This document shows, piece after piece, positions 1-8,226 of a stretch of 52,680 nt of DNA (positions are counted from its first letter, which is position 1; each line of letters opens with the position of its first letter). Under the pieces are notes generated by a model. That model was not told the DNA's origin. It did not search any database and saw nothing but the letters and a program-made list of their open reading frames with translations. This DNA is from Lachnoclostridium sp. UBA1308 (lineage in GTDB: Bacteria > Bacillota > Clostridia > Lachnospirales > Lachnospiraceae). The translations under genes and the position numbers were made by a program. Where the stretch lies: assembly GCA_002307215.1 (NCBI GenBank), contig DBTU01000011.1, positions 2,457 to 55,136 of the forward strand. The letters are read 5' to 3'.

Positions 1-300
1 CCCGTGGATTTCTCGGGGTACTGAAAATAACATTTCCTGAACTAAGAAGCTATATCGGAATTAACCATCAACATACGTGAACATCAACAAAGAGCTTGCC
101 TCCAGTGGCCTTTTAGCCGCTATGCAAACTCTCGCGTCTGGCGCGGTCGCATATCTACGTTTCGCGCTAATTGCGCATCCTTGCGGAATATTTTGTGTAA
201 TTGAATGGATTTCCTAGCCGTATTATCATAGGACTTATTTCCTATCATACATAAAAACGGACAAAGACACCCTATAACGGACTTCTTTGCCTATATCAAC
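1..300. other. Gene-free, GC-rich structured stretch
   Basis: No credible coding region is visible. The part from about 100 to 180 is clearly richer in GC than the surrounding AT-rich DNA. Positions 121-153 can fold as a hairpin: TATGC pairs with GCATA, and inside it CGCG (133-136) pairs with CGCG (142-145). The minus strand lies downstream of a plausible promoter at 305-333, so this could be a 5' leader of a gene beyond the left edge. It matches no riboswitch class I can name. Confidence 0.35.
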
Positions 301-304
301 TACG

Positions 305-333
305 ATGATATCAGTAGAAGTACCCTTTGTCAA
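305..333 (-). promoter_or_regulatory. Putative sigma-70-type promoter firing leftward
   Basis: Reading the minus strand, a perfect TTGACA (328-333) is followed after 17 bases by TATCAT (305-310). It would drive transcription out of the left edge through the GC-rich stretch. Prediction from sequence only. Confidence 0.45.
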
Positions 334-340
334 CAAAAAA

Positions 341-452
341 TATCAGGGAAAAAGCTTTGAAAAAAGCTTAATGTCCATGAGTCTCCATATTATGTAAGTT
401 TCTTACATGCATATGGTAAATGTGACTTTCCTATTATATTATTTCCCTGATA
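341..452. repeat. Nested inverted repeat, possible small mobile or RNA element
   Basis: An outer 11-base inverted repeat, TATCAGGGAAA (341-351) and TTTCCCTGATA (442-452), encloses a second hairpin at 385-416. In that hairpin CCATAT/ATATGG and ATGTAAG/CTTACAT pair across a short loop. There is no ORF inside. It could be a MITE-like repeat or a structured transcript. Confidence 0.4.
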
Positions 453-648
453 TCAACAGATAAATTCTGTGCCGGCTCCGGTAAATAAATTAGGGAATCA
501 AGCTTGTATTAATCATACCTGTTATAATGAAATTAGATATAAACATGTCCGAATAATGCTTATTATATTAATGCATCTGATGCAAATGGCCTATATATTT
601 TTACTTCAATTTTATTGTAGAATATTGGTGTATCAGCAATATTTATCG

Positions 649-677
649 TTGTAAATATGTTCTTTTTGTAATATATA
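649..677 (+). promoter_or_regulatory. Putative promoter of the PilZ gene
   Basis: TTGTAA (649-654) and TATATA (672-677) are separated by 17 bases. The predicted start lies about 20 bases before the PilZ gene's ribosome site. The -35 box is only partly consensus. Confidence 0.4.
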
Positions 678-706
678 TATTATTAGTTAAGTTAGGGGAC
701 GTAACT

Positions 707-1375
707 ATGAATTTGGATGATATGGCCAAAGGAGTATCAATCGAAATAATAGTCAGATGCAATGGCAAAACCATGAATTTCGATAGTGAAATTGCACTTG
801 TTAAGGATAACTATGTCCTAATTTCAGGAATTAAAGTAAATAATCAGACCGTCGGCTTTTCTGATAGCTGCACGATTAATTTTTTATCCAAATTAGACAA
901 CAAATTATTTCTCTGGGAAAATGTCAAGGTACAGCTTGTTAAATATGATGATTCCATTTATCATAAAATTATATTGCACGGTGACGGCAAGCCCTTTAAC
1001 CGCAGAGAGGCATATCGTATGTACCTTGGTGAAGACATGTCCATTTATGTCAACTCCTCTACCGGTCCTGCTGCACTCTCCGTACTGGTTAAGGATATCA
1101 GTGAAACCGGGGTTTGCTTCATATCAAAAGATGAACTTGATGTTAGCCGTACCTTCCGTCTGAGATTAAAGGATAATGATACAATTATCTCCTTATCCGG
1201 CATCATTGTAAGGAAGCAAGAGTTAAAGCATATTGAATCGAATTTGTATGGATGTAAATTCAACGAAAAGAATAACATGTTGATGAAATTCATCGCAAAA
1301 AAGCAGGGAGATCAATTAAAAAATAAATCAAAATTATATGCAAAATCAAAATCCAGAGATTATATCCTCAAATAA
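707..1375 (+). CDS. PilZ domain protein, YcgR-like c-di-GMP effector
   Basis: A 222-residue soluble protein. The N-terminal half (about residues 5-95) resembles the YcgR-type PilZN beta domain. The C-terminal half is a PilZ domain with both c-di-GMP-binding signatures: an RxxxR motif (RREAYR, about residues 98-103) and the D-x-S-x-x-G motif (DISETG). PilZ proteins bind cyclic di-GMP and change motility, secretion or exopolysaccharide synthesis. The start is supported by GGGGAC shortly upstream. The gene stands alone, with a terminator at 1425-1460 shared with the convergent flotillin gene. The family is certain, but the process it controls cannot be told from context. Confidence 0.85.
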   Translation: MNLDDMAKGVSIEIIVRCNGKTMNFDSEIALVKDNYVLISGIKVNNQTVGFSDSCTINFLSKLDNKLFLWENVKVQLVKYDDSIYHKIILHGDGKPFNRREAYRMYLGEDMSIYVNSSTGPAALSVLVKDISETGVCFISKDELDVSRTFRLRLKDNDTIISLSGIIVRKQELKHIESNLYGCKFNEKNNMLMKFIAKKQGDQLKNKSKLYAKSKSRDYILK

Positions 1376-1424
1376 ATATATGTCATATTCTCCAAGGTAT
1401 TCATACCTGCTTAATCATTAAAAC

Positions 1425-1460
1425 AAAGGCTGACCCAACATAGTTTGGGACAGCCTTTTT
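1425..1460. terminator. Bidirectional rho-independent terminator
   Basis: AAAGGCTGaCCCAA pairs with TTTGGGaCAGCCTTT across a short loop and is flanked by T and A runs on either side. It lies between the convergent PilZ and flotillin genes and can serve both. Confidence 0.85.
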
Positions 1461-1478
1461 AAATATAGTGGTTGAATA

Positions 1479-3491
1479 TTATTTTACTTCAGCCTGGGTA
1501 GGCACACTCTCTTCTATGGTGGGAGCAACCAGTTCCAGAGCCATCTCCGGTTTTTCATTCATCCTTACTCCCAGTTTATCCAGCGTGATGAATTTAAGCA
1601 GTGTATCCAGAATCGTACTACTGTTGCCAACACCGTCCTTATCATTTCCGCCCATGTTAACAACTGTCTTCGGAACGATATCTACCTTTGCACTCTTTAT
1701 CGCATCGGACAGCTTATCTGTTACTTCCTGAATAATACGGAATTCTGCGCCGCCGTAAGCCTTAACCTGAGCGTCTATCGCACGAGCTTTTGCAAGACCG
1801 ATATTAGATTCCTTTGAAGCCTCAGCTTCACCCTCGAGACTGATTCTCGAAGCATTCGCCTTTGCAAGTGCAACAATCTGATTTGCTTCTTGCTCCGCCT
1901 TGCTTGCAAGAGCTGCACCACTATTACGCTCAACCTCAATCTGAATCTTTGATTTGGTAAGTAAGCCCTGTTGCGCGGCAACAGCCTCTGCTTCACGTAA
2001 TGACTTTTCACTTTCTGCTGCAGACTGTTGCTTCTGATAGGTTACCTTCTTCTCTTCCGCAATCTGTCTTTCACGTAACTGTGTAAGAATGTTCTCAATC
2101 TGAATATCTGCAACCGGTGATTTTGGTGTACCAATCAGTACCTCTTCTAACTGAAGGTTATATTTTGCAAACTTTTCCCTCATCTCACCAACCGCTCTTT
2201 CACGGATTTCACTACGTTCCTGAATCAGCTGGATTAAGGTCTTGGTCTGAGCAATATCTTTAAAATATGCACTTACCAGCGGATCAAGAGACTGGTTAAC
2301 CAGCATACTGATATCACCAAACCTTTGGATTACCCAAGGAGCTTCTTTGTAGTCGATATGCATAACTACTGACAATGGTAAGGACGGCTCAAAGGCATCC
2401 TTCGTTATAATATCAACTTCTGTCAGGTTTTCATCATATTTGTGGGAACCTGTTTCTTCTTTATTCCACTTTAATATAATATTAATGGTAGGAACCAGAA
2501 CCACTTTACCGGCATCTGTATTAAAAGCATATTTACCGGGCATCAGAGGCCTCTCAAGTACACCCTTGCAGCCTGCACCGACCAACTCACCATGCCTATA
2601 ATCAGCACCGGTGGTATCAATACCCTCTTTACCGAAGAACGAAACAACAACACCTACAAATCCAATCGGCACTACCGTCTTCGGTCTGAATTCAACGGTT
2701 GCAAACAGACGGTTAATATAATAAGTTCCATCCGTTAATACCTGCATCTGTTTACCTCGTTTGCCGTTCAATTCCAGGAATTTCTCCGGGTCTTGAAAGC
2801 TTGCGTGAGCCTCTCCTACACAAGGAGCAATAATCTCACCCTCCGGTAAGGAAGATCCGTCATGAACTGTTACAATTCCCATGTTATCACTTGCTTCACT
2901 GCCGTTGCCCATGATAATTACCGGGACAAAAGCATTTCTTTCAAGTAAGGTTCTCTGCATGCTGACTAGCTCGACACGTTCGCTCTTTGAACTGTTAAAT
3001 ATTGCTTTAATCTCACCAGGCGTAATTACGATGAACTGAGCCAAATTAATTGCATATGTACCTTCTCTGAGTATCCCTCGCTGAAGTCCTCTTTGACCTC
3101 CGTTTTTTAAGAATCCTGTTACATCCTGAAAATTATTGGCCTCCGGAATTACTCTGCCTAATGTCTGAACCGGCGCCAAAGGCTTACCATCACGAGCAAA
3201 GATATATGCAATCTGTCCTTGCGGAATTGTGATCAACGGATATTTGTGTATTTTAAACATTAATGCTGACTTAAAATGAATACCACCACGAAGTAATAGC
3301 GGAGCATAACCGGCTTCTCCGTTTAACGCTATAATGGAATCCCTTAACGATCCCCTAAAGCTCCACCACTTTTCAATTACCGCAACTTCATCTGATGCTA
3401 TTACTCTTAATCCGAGAATAACAAATACCAGCAGATAAAAGGCGATAAGAGCACCGACAGCGATTAATAACCACATTACATATTGTTCCAT
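1479..3491 (-). CDS. Flotillin-like SPFH/Band 7 membrane protein
   Basis: A 670-residue protein with one N-terminal membrane segment (about residues 6-29), a long SPFH/Band 7 region, and an Ala/Glu-rich coiled coil (about residues 455-600, with repeated AEA/EAE stretches) typical of flotillins. Flotillins form large membrane-bound oligomers that organise functional microdomains. It is longer than the roughly 330-residue FloA or 510-residue FloT of Bacillus, with extra sequence in the N-terminal half. The start has GAGGAG eight bases upstream. It is a single gene, divergent from the MFS transporter. No NfeD partner is visible next to it. Confidence 0.8.
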   Translation of the reverse strand: MEQYVMWLLIAVGALIAFYLLVFVILGLRVIASDEVAVIEKWWSFRGSLRDSIIALNGEAGYAPLLLRGGIHFKSALMFKIHKYPLITIPQGQIAYIFARDGKPLAPVQTLGRVIPEANNFQDVTGFLKNGGQRGLQRGILREGTYAINLAQFIVITPGEIKAIFNSSKSERVELVSMQRTLLERNAFVPVIIMGNGSEASDNMGIVTVHDGSSLPEGEIIAPCVGEAHASFQDPEKFLELNGKRGKQMQVLTDGTYYINRLFATVEFRPKTVVPIGFVGVVVSFFGKEGIDTTGADYRHGELVGAGCKGVLERPLMPGKYAFNTDAGKVVLVPTINIILKWNKEETGSHKYDENLTEVDIITKDAFEPSLPLSVVMHIDYKEAPWVIQRFGDISMLVNQSLDPLVSAYFKDIAQTKTLIQLIQERSEIRERAVGEMREKFAKYNLQLEEVLIGTPKSPVADIQIENILTQLRERQIAEEKKVTYQKQQSAAESEKSLREAEAVAAQQGLLTKSKIQIEVERNSGAALASKAEQEANQIVALAKANASRISLEGEAEASKESNIGLAKARAIDAQVKAYGGAEFRIIQEVTDKLSDAIKSAKVDIVPKTVVNMGGNDKDGVGNSSTILDTLLKFITLDKLGVRMNEKPEMALELVAPTIEESVPTQAEVK

Positions 3492-3574
3492 ATATTTACA
3501 GCTCCTCTTTGTATTATTTTTACTACTAAATGTAATATACTCTTATTGTTAAAAAAAACAATACATTTGAAATT

Positions 3575-3624
3575 AATAATAGATTAGAATCAGTTTAAAT
3601 AATAATAGATTAAAATCAATTTTA
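3575..3624. repeat. Two 26-bp-spaced direct repeats with palindromic cores
   Basis: A stretch of about 23 bases beginning AATAATAGATTA occurs at 3575-3597 and again from 3601 with three or four differences. Each copy holds a small palindrome, GATT-NN-AATC. They lie just upstream of the MFS gene's ribosome site and could be paired regulator sites. Confidence 0.45.
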
Positions 3625-3650
3625 TTAATAATGTAGAGGAGAAATTCCAA

Positions 3651-4841
3651 ATGAATCTAAATCGAAGCAAGCAGCTCGGATTCATGCTTTTGATACTTAA
3701 TGCCTTTGTATATATTCCTTGCTCTTTTTATGCGCCTTTCCTCAGTTCCTATTTTGCCAAATCTGGGATGAATTCGATGCAAATCGGTGTTCTTATGACC
3801 ATTGGTCCATTGGTGGCAATCATGATACAGCCGCTATGGGCTATTATAAGTGACCGGTCAGGTAGAAGAAATGATGTTTTGTCTCTCCTTGTAGCGGGAA
3901 GCGTAGTCTCTCTATTCAGCTTTTATATCGGTCATAGCTTTCTGACATTTTTCCTCGCCACCTTCCTATTGGCCGTTTTCAGCACTGCAATTTTCCCTTT
4001 GAGTGATGCGATTATCATAAATATTGCAAATAAGAACCGGTATGATTTCTCAAAAATCAGATTGGGGGGTACTATCGGCTTCTCAATTACGGTAATCATC
4101 GCCGGTGTTATAGTAAAGTACAACCCTTCAATTCAATTTGTACTGGGCTCTATAGGTTATATGTTTCTGCTTCTGTTAATCCGCAGCCTTCCGAAAAGCG
4201 ATAATGTTTGCACCACACCACCTCTTAAGTCAGCTGAACAAATCGCAAAAAAAAAGCCCGGAATATTAAGTATCTTTGAGTCCGGACAAATATATTTCAT
4301 ACTTATTTTTGCATTCATAAGTCAGATTGGATTAACCTTTTATGTAAGCTTTCTGGGCGTATATATGACTCAGCTAGACTATAGTGAGGGAATGATTGGA
4401 TTCATAAATTGTGTTTCTGCAGTCAGCGAAATACCGGTCTTGCTCCTAATCAATAAAGTAATTCGAAAAATTAATCCGACTAAAATTCTCCTCCTCTCAA
4501 GTATCTTGATGGGACTGAGAATTTTAATCGTAATGCAAGGTAGTCTGGCGTGTTTTGTGTTTGCACAGGCTCTGAATGGCTTAACCTATATGACTATTTA
4601 TTTCTGCTGTGCAGTCTTTATCAGTAAAAATGTAAAGCCGATCAATCAATCTAAGGGCCAAAGCATACTAACCATCGTACAGGCAGGAATCGGCAGCATC
4701 GTCGGTAATATAACCGGCGGATATCTTGCCAATACCTTCGGGCTCAAGATGGCTTATCAGTATATGGCTGCACTTATTATCGGTGCCTCCGCTCTATTTG
4801 CAATCCTACAGATCTTCTGTGATAAATCAGAGGGCAGCTAA
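3651..4841 (+). CDS. Major facilitator superfamily transporter
   Basis: A 396-residue integral membrane protein with about 12 hydrophobic segments in two halves. After TM2 there is an MFS-type loop (SDRSGRRND, about residues 66-74). The overall pattern is closest to the LacY/nucleoside-proton symporter-like group (MFS_1_like), so secondary transport of a small solute is expected. The substrate cannot be read from the sequence. The start has AGAGGAG before the ATG. It is a single gene, convergent with prfC only 6 bases away, so the two transcripts probably overlap at their ends. Confidence 0.75.
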   Translation: MNLNRSKQLGFMLLILNAFVYIPCSFYAPFLSSYFAKSGMNSMQIGVLMTIGPLVAIMIQPLWAIISDRSGRRNDVLSLLVAGSVVSLFSFYIGHSFLTFFLATFLLAVFSTAIFPLSDAIIINIANKNRYDFSKIRLGGTIGFSITVIIAGVIVKYNPSIQFVLGSIGYMFLLLLIRSLPKSDNVCTTPPLKSAEQIAKKKPGILSIFESGQIYFILIFAFISQIGLTFYVSFLGVYMTQLDYSEGMIGFINCVSAVSEIPVLLLINKVIRKINPTKILLLSSILMGLRILIVMQGSLACFVFAQALNGLTYMTIYFCCAVFISKNVKPINQSKGQSILTIVQAGIGSIVGNITGGYLANTFGLKMAYQYMAALIIGASALFAILQIFCDKSEGS

Positions 4842-4847
4842 AAGTTA

Positions 4848-6434
4848 TTATTTACCGAATTCCGATAATATCAGCTCTTTATTTCTGTCAAGAGCCATCT
4901 GAATACTCCAGCGGTTAACAAACAGTAATAATGGGCTACCCTTCAGATCTTTAATTTTCTTGGTATCCGAGGATAAACTCAGCTTGCTGACATCGATATC
5001 CTTATTTTCAATCCACCGAATGTATTCATATGCCAAAGGCTCCATTCTGATTTCCACGCCATATTCGGACTGTAGACGGAATTTGAGTACATCAAACTGA
5101 AGCGTACCCACAACACCGACGATAATCTCCTCCATGCCTGTATTATACTCCTGAAATATCTGTATAGCGCCCTCCTGAGCAATCTGTGAAATACCCTTTA
5201 AAAACTGCTTTCTCTTCATGGTATCCACCTGACGTACCTTTACAAAATGCTCCGGGGCAAAGGTCGGGATTCCCTCAAAGGTGAACTTCTTGTCAGAAGA
5301 ACAAAGGGTATCTCCAATGGAGAATATACCGGGATCAAAGACACCGATAATATCTCCGGCATAAGCTTCTTCAATAATGGTTCTTTCCTGAGCCATCAGC
5401 TGTTGAGGTTGGGAGAGTCTTAACTTCTTATTACCCTGAACATGGTTCACCTCCATACCGGCAGTGAATTTACCGGAGCAGATTCTCATGAACGCTATAC
5501 GGTCTCTGTGTGCTTTATTCATATTGGCCTGAATTTTAAATACAAAGGCTGAGAAGTCGTTCTCCATCGGATTGATTTCTCCCTCTGAGGATACTCTTGG
5601 CAAAGGCGAAGTCGCCATAGATAAGTACTGTTCAAGAAAAGCTTCTACTCCAAAGTTTGTCAGAGCCGATCCAAAAAACACCGGGGTAAGCTTCCCGCTT
5701 AATACTTGCTCCAGATCAAATTCGCTGCTGGCACCTTCAATCAGTTCAATCTCTTCTGCCAGAATATCATGATTGTTTTTACCGATCAGAGCGTCAAGGC
5801 TTGGATCTCCAAGCTCAACTTCAACGGTTTCCACTTCCTTTTGACCATTATTAGCGGCATAAAAGCGTGTAATACGCTTTGTCTTTATGTCATAAACTCC
5901 TTTAAAATTCTTGCCTGAACCTATTGGCCAGTTCATTGGGCAGGTACGAATTCCAAGCACCGTCTCGATATCATCTAAAAGCTCAAAGGTATTTCTGGAT
6001 TCGCGGTCCAGCTTATTAATAAAAGTAAAAATCGGGATATTACGTAGCACACATACCTTGAACAGCTTTTCTGTCTGATTCTCAACGCCCTTGGAAGCAT
6101 CGATTACCATGACTGCAGAATCCGCTGCCATAAGGGTACGGTAGGTATCCTCGGAGAAATCCTGATGTCCCGGGGTATCTAAAATATTAATACAATAATT
6201 TTCATAATTAAATTGCATAACCGAGGATGTTACCGAGATTCCACGCTGCTTCTCGATTTCCATCCAGTCAGAGACTGCATGCCTATCTGTCTTTTTACCT
6301 TTTACTGAACCTGCAAGATTAATCGCTCCACCATATAACAACAGTTTTTCTGTTAAGGTTGTCTTTCCCGCATCCGGATGGGATATAATTGCAAAGGTTC
6401 GTCTTCTTTTTATTTCATCAGCATAATTACTCAA
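4848..6434 (-). CDS. prfC: Peptide chain release factor 3 (RF3), TTG start
   Basis: A translational GTPase that recycles RF1/RF2 from the ribosome after peptide release. The G motifs are intact: SHPDAGKTTL (P-loop), DTPGHQDF and NKLDR. The C-terminal region is typical of RF3. The reading frame is open further upstream to 6497, but the best start is TTG at 6434. It has GGAGG seven bases before it and gives 528 residues starting (M)SNYADEIKRRRTF, matching the usual RF3 N-terminus and length (529 in E. coli). The longer start would add 21 atypical residues. It has no obvious operon partner. Confidence 0.93.
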   Translation of the reverse strand: MSNYADEIKRRRTFAIISHPDAGKTTLTEKLLLYGGAINLAGSVKGKKTDRHAVSDWMEIEKQRGISVTSSVMQFNYENYCINILDTPGHQDFSEDTYRTLMAADSAVMVIDASKGVENQTEKLFKVCVLRNIPIFTFINKLDRESRNTFELLDDIETVLGIRTCPMNWPIGSGKNFKGVYDIKTKRITRFYAANNGQKEVETVEVELGDPSLDALIGKNNHDILAEEIELIEGASSEFDLEQVLSGKLTPVFFGSALTNFGVEAFLEQYLSMATSPLPRVSSEGEINPMENDFSAFVFKIQANMNKAHRDRIAFMRICSGKFTAGMEVNHVQGNKKLRLSQPQQLMAQERTIIEEAYAGDIIGVFDPGIFSIGDTLCSSDKKFTFEGIPTFAPEHFVKVRQVDTMKRKQFLKGISQIAQEGAIQIFQEYNTGMEEIIVGVVGTLQFDVLKFRLQSEYGVEIRMEPLAYEYIRWIENKDIDVSKLSLSSDTKKIKDLKGSPLLLFVNRWSIQMALDRNKELILSEFGK

Positions 6435-6613
6435 AGTAAATCCTCCAAACGTTTCATCAAACCATTTCATCATATAGATAAGAAAGATTATTGTCAAGAT
6501 GCAGGGCTACTTTTCTTTATTATTGCTAAGCATTGCTAGCCGATCGGTCTTATGAGATAGATGTCCTCTGCTTGTTATTGTCTATGTTTGTTATTGTCCA
6601 AGCTTATTAATAT

Positions 6614-7831
6614 CTATGCTTGTATATAACAATCAAGAAACTCTCTTAGTGAAGCTGCAGCTGTTTCCAGCTGTTTCTTTTCAGGCAAATACACCATTCT
6701 GAAGTGGTCCGGTTTCTCCCAGTGAAAACCACCGCCATGAGTTAATAAAATTCTTTTTTCCTTGAGAAAATCCAATACAAATCTCTCATCATCCTTAATT
6801 TTGAACTTCTTTACATCCATCTTAGGAAAAATATAAAAGGCTGCTTTGGGTTTCACAGCACTAATACCCGGTATATCATTTAGTGCTTGATAAATATATT
6901 CCCTCTGCTCATAAATACGTCCGCCTTTTACTAATAGCCGGTCTGTCTCTTCCGCATATTGTAAAGCCATTGAAATCACGGACTGCGCCGGTACGTTGGA
7001 GCATAGACGCATAGAAGAAAGTAGGTTTATTCCCTCAACGTATCCTTTTGCACGAGACTTATCCCCACACAAGCACATCCATCCGCAACGATATCCTGCA
7101 ATTAAATGAGATTTCGATAAACCATTGAAGCTTACAACCAGCAAATCCGGAGCCAACGAGGCAACCGCCACATGCTCCTTGCCATCCATGACAAGACGGT
7201 CATAAACCTCATCTGCAAATATAATCAAATCCTTTTGTCGTGCTACTTCAACGATTTTCTCCAGCATCTCCTTCGGATATAAGGCACCCGTCGGATTGTT
7301 TGGATTTATGATTACAATTCCTTTCGTTTTAGAAGTGATTTTCTTCTTGATATCTTCAATATCCGGGTACCACTCTGCTTCTTCATCGCAGATATAATGT
7401 ACTGCACTGCCTCCGGCTAGGGTGACCGATGCTGTCCACAAAGGATAATCCGGGGTGGGAACAAGTATTTCGTCTCCGGAATTAAGGAGTCCATTCATGG
7501 AAAGGGTAATTAATTCGCTTACTCCATTTCCGGTATAAACATCCTCAACCGATACGTTCGGAATATTTTTCATCCTACAGTAATCAACAATTGCTATTCT
7601 TGCTGAGTTTATTCCTTTCGAATCAGAATAACCTTCGGTGTTCTTCAAATTATCGGATATAATTTTCAATAGATTGTCAGGGGCTCTGAAGCCAAAAGGA
7701 GCCGGATTTCCTATATTAAGCTTTAATACATTTGTACCGGCCGCTATCATACGGTTTGCCTCATCCATAACCGGTCCTCTGATATCGTAACATACATTAT
7801 CTAACTTTGATGACTTTTCAAATACTCTCAT
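6614..7831 (-). CDS. PLP-dependent aminotransferase, alanine (AlaA/AlaT) type
   Basis: A 405-residue class I/II aminotransferase. Visible signatures are NPNNPTG (substrate and cofactor pocket), the FADEVYDRL segment, and the pyridoxal-lysine motif SKSHLIAGYRCGW. The N-terminus and overall sequence resemble the AlaA/AlaT group, which interconverts pyruvate and alanine with glutamate. The gene has its own promoter and a T-box leader (7866-8150), so expression should depend on the charging of one tRNA. That fits an amino-acid biosynthetic role. The exact substrate is inferred. Confidence 0.85.
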   Translation of the reverse strand: MRVFEKSSKLDNVCYDIRGPVMDEANRMIAAGTNVLKLNIGNPAPFGFRAPDNLLKIISDNLKNTEGYSDSKGINSARIAIVDYCRMKNIPNVSVEDVYTGNGVSELITLSMNGLLNSGDEILVPTPDYPLWTASVTLAGGSAVHYICDEEAEWYPDIEDIKKKITSKTKGIVIINPNNPTGALYPKEMLEKIVEVARQKDLIIFADEVYDRLVMDGKEHVAVASLAPDLLVVSFNGLSKSHLIAGYRCGWMCLCGDKSRAKGYVEGINLLSSMRLCSNVPAQSVISMALQYAEETDRLLVKGGRIYEQREYIYQALNDIPGISAVKPKAAFYIFPKMDVKKFKIKDDERFVLDFLKEKRILLTHGGGFHWEKPDHFRMVYLPEKKQLETAAASLREFLDCYIQA

Positions 7832-7865
7832 AAATCTGATCCCCTTTCAAGATGTTTTTCTTTGG

Positions 7866-8150
7866 ATAAAAAAAGCCCCAAACGTTGTTGATCAACGTTT
7901 AGGGCGAATGCTTAACCATCCGTGTTACCACCTAAATTCAGCTAAGTATACTTTGCTTTGTATACATTAAACTGCTCTCTGCCAGTACTATCATACTGTA
8001 TCCCTATAACGTGGGAAGTCGTTGAAGCCTACTTAAGTGACACTGTTCGGTTCAAAGCTCCGAGACTGCTTCCATATTAATTCCATAAAGATTCGCACCA
8101 ACCATCTTCTCTCTGAAATATCATTAATATTTACTACTTCTCTTCATCGC
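7866..8150 (-). promoter_or_regulatory. T-box riboswitch leader with terminator
   Basis: On the minus strand the leader carries a Stem I signature (AGAGAG, then GGTTGGTGCGAA near 8090-8103), the T-box antiterminator sequence GGTGGTAACACGG (7920-7932), and a strong terminator (7874-7905) followed by a U run. T-boxes read the aminoacylation state of a tRNA and allow read-through when it is uncharged. A candidate specifier is GCA (alanine) at 8067-8069, judged only by its place before the CGGAGC segment. That codon assignment is tentative. Confidence 0.85.
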
Positions 8151-8158
8151 TATTATCA

Positions 8159-8187
8159 ATTCTATCAGAGGCGTACCGATAAGTCAA
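8159..8187 (-). promoter_or_regulatory. Promoter of the T-box/aminotransferase unit
   Basis: Minus strand TTGACT (8182-8187), 17 bases, then TAGAAT (8159-8164). It places the transcript start just before the T-box Stem I. Confidence 0.7.
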
Positions 8188-8226
8188 TAACTTAATTTAA
8201 AATAAGTATTGAGCCATTATCAAACT

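Noticed and set aside
469..654. Short plus-strand ORF of 61 codons
   Set aside because: It has no ribosome site and an unusual composition, and it lies in a promoter-rich gap with no family resemblance.
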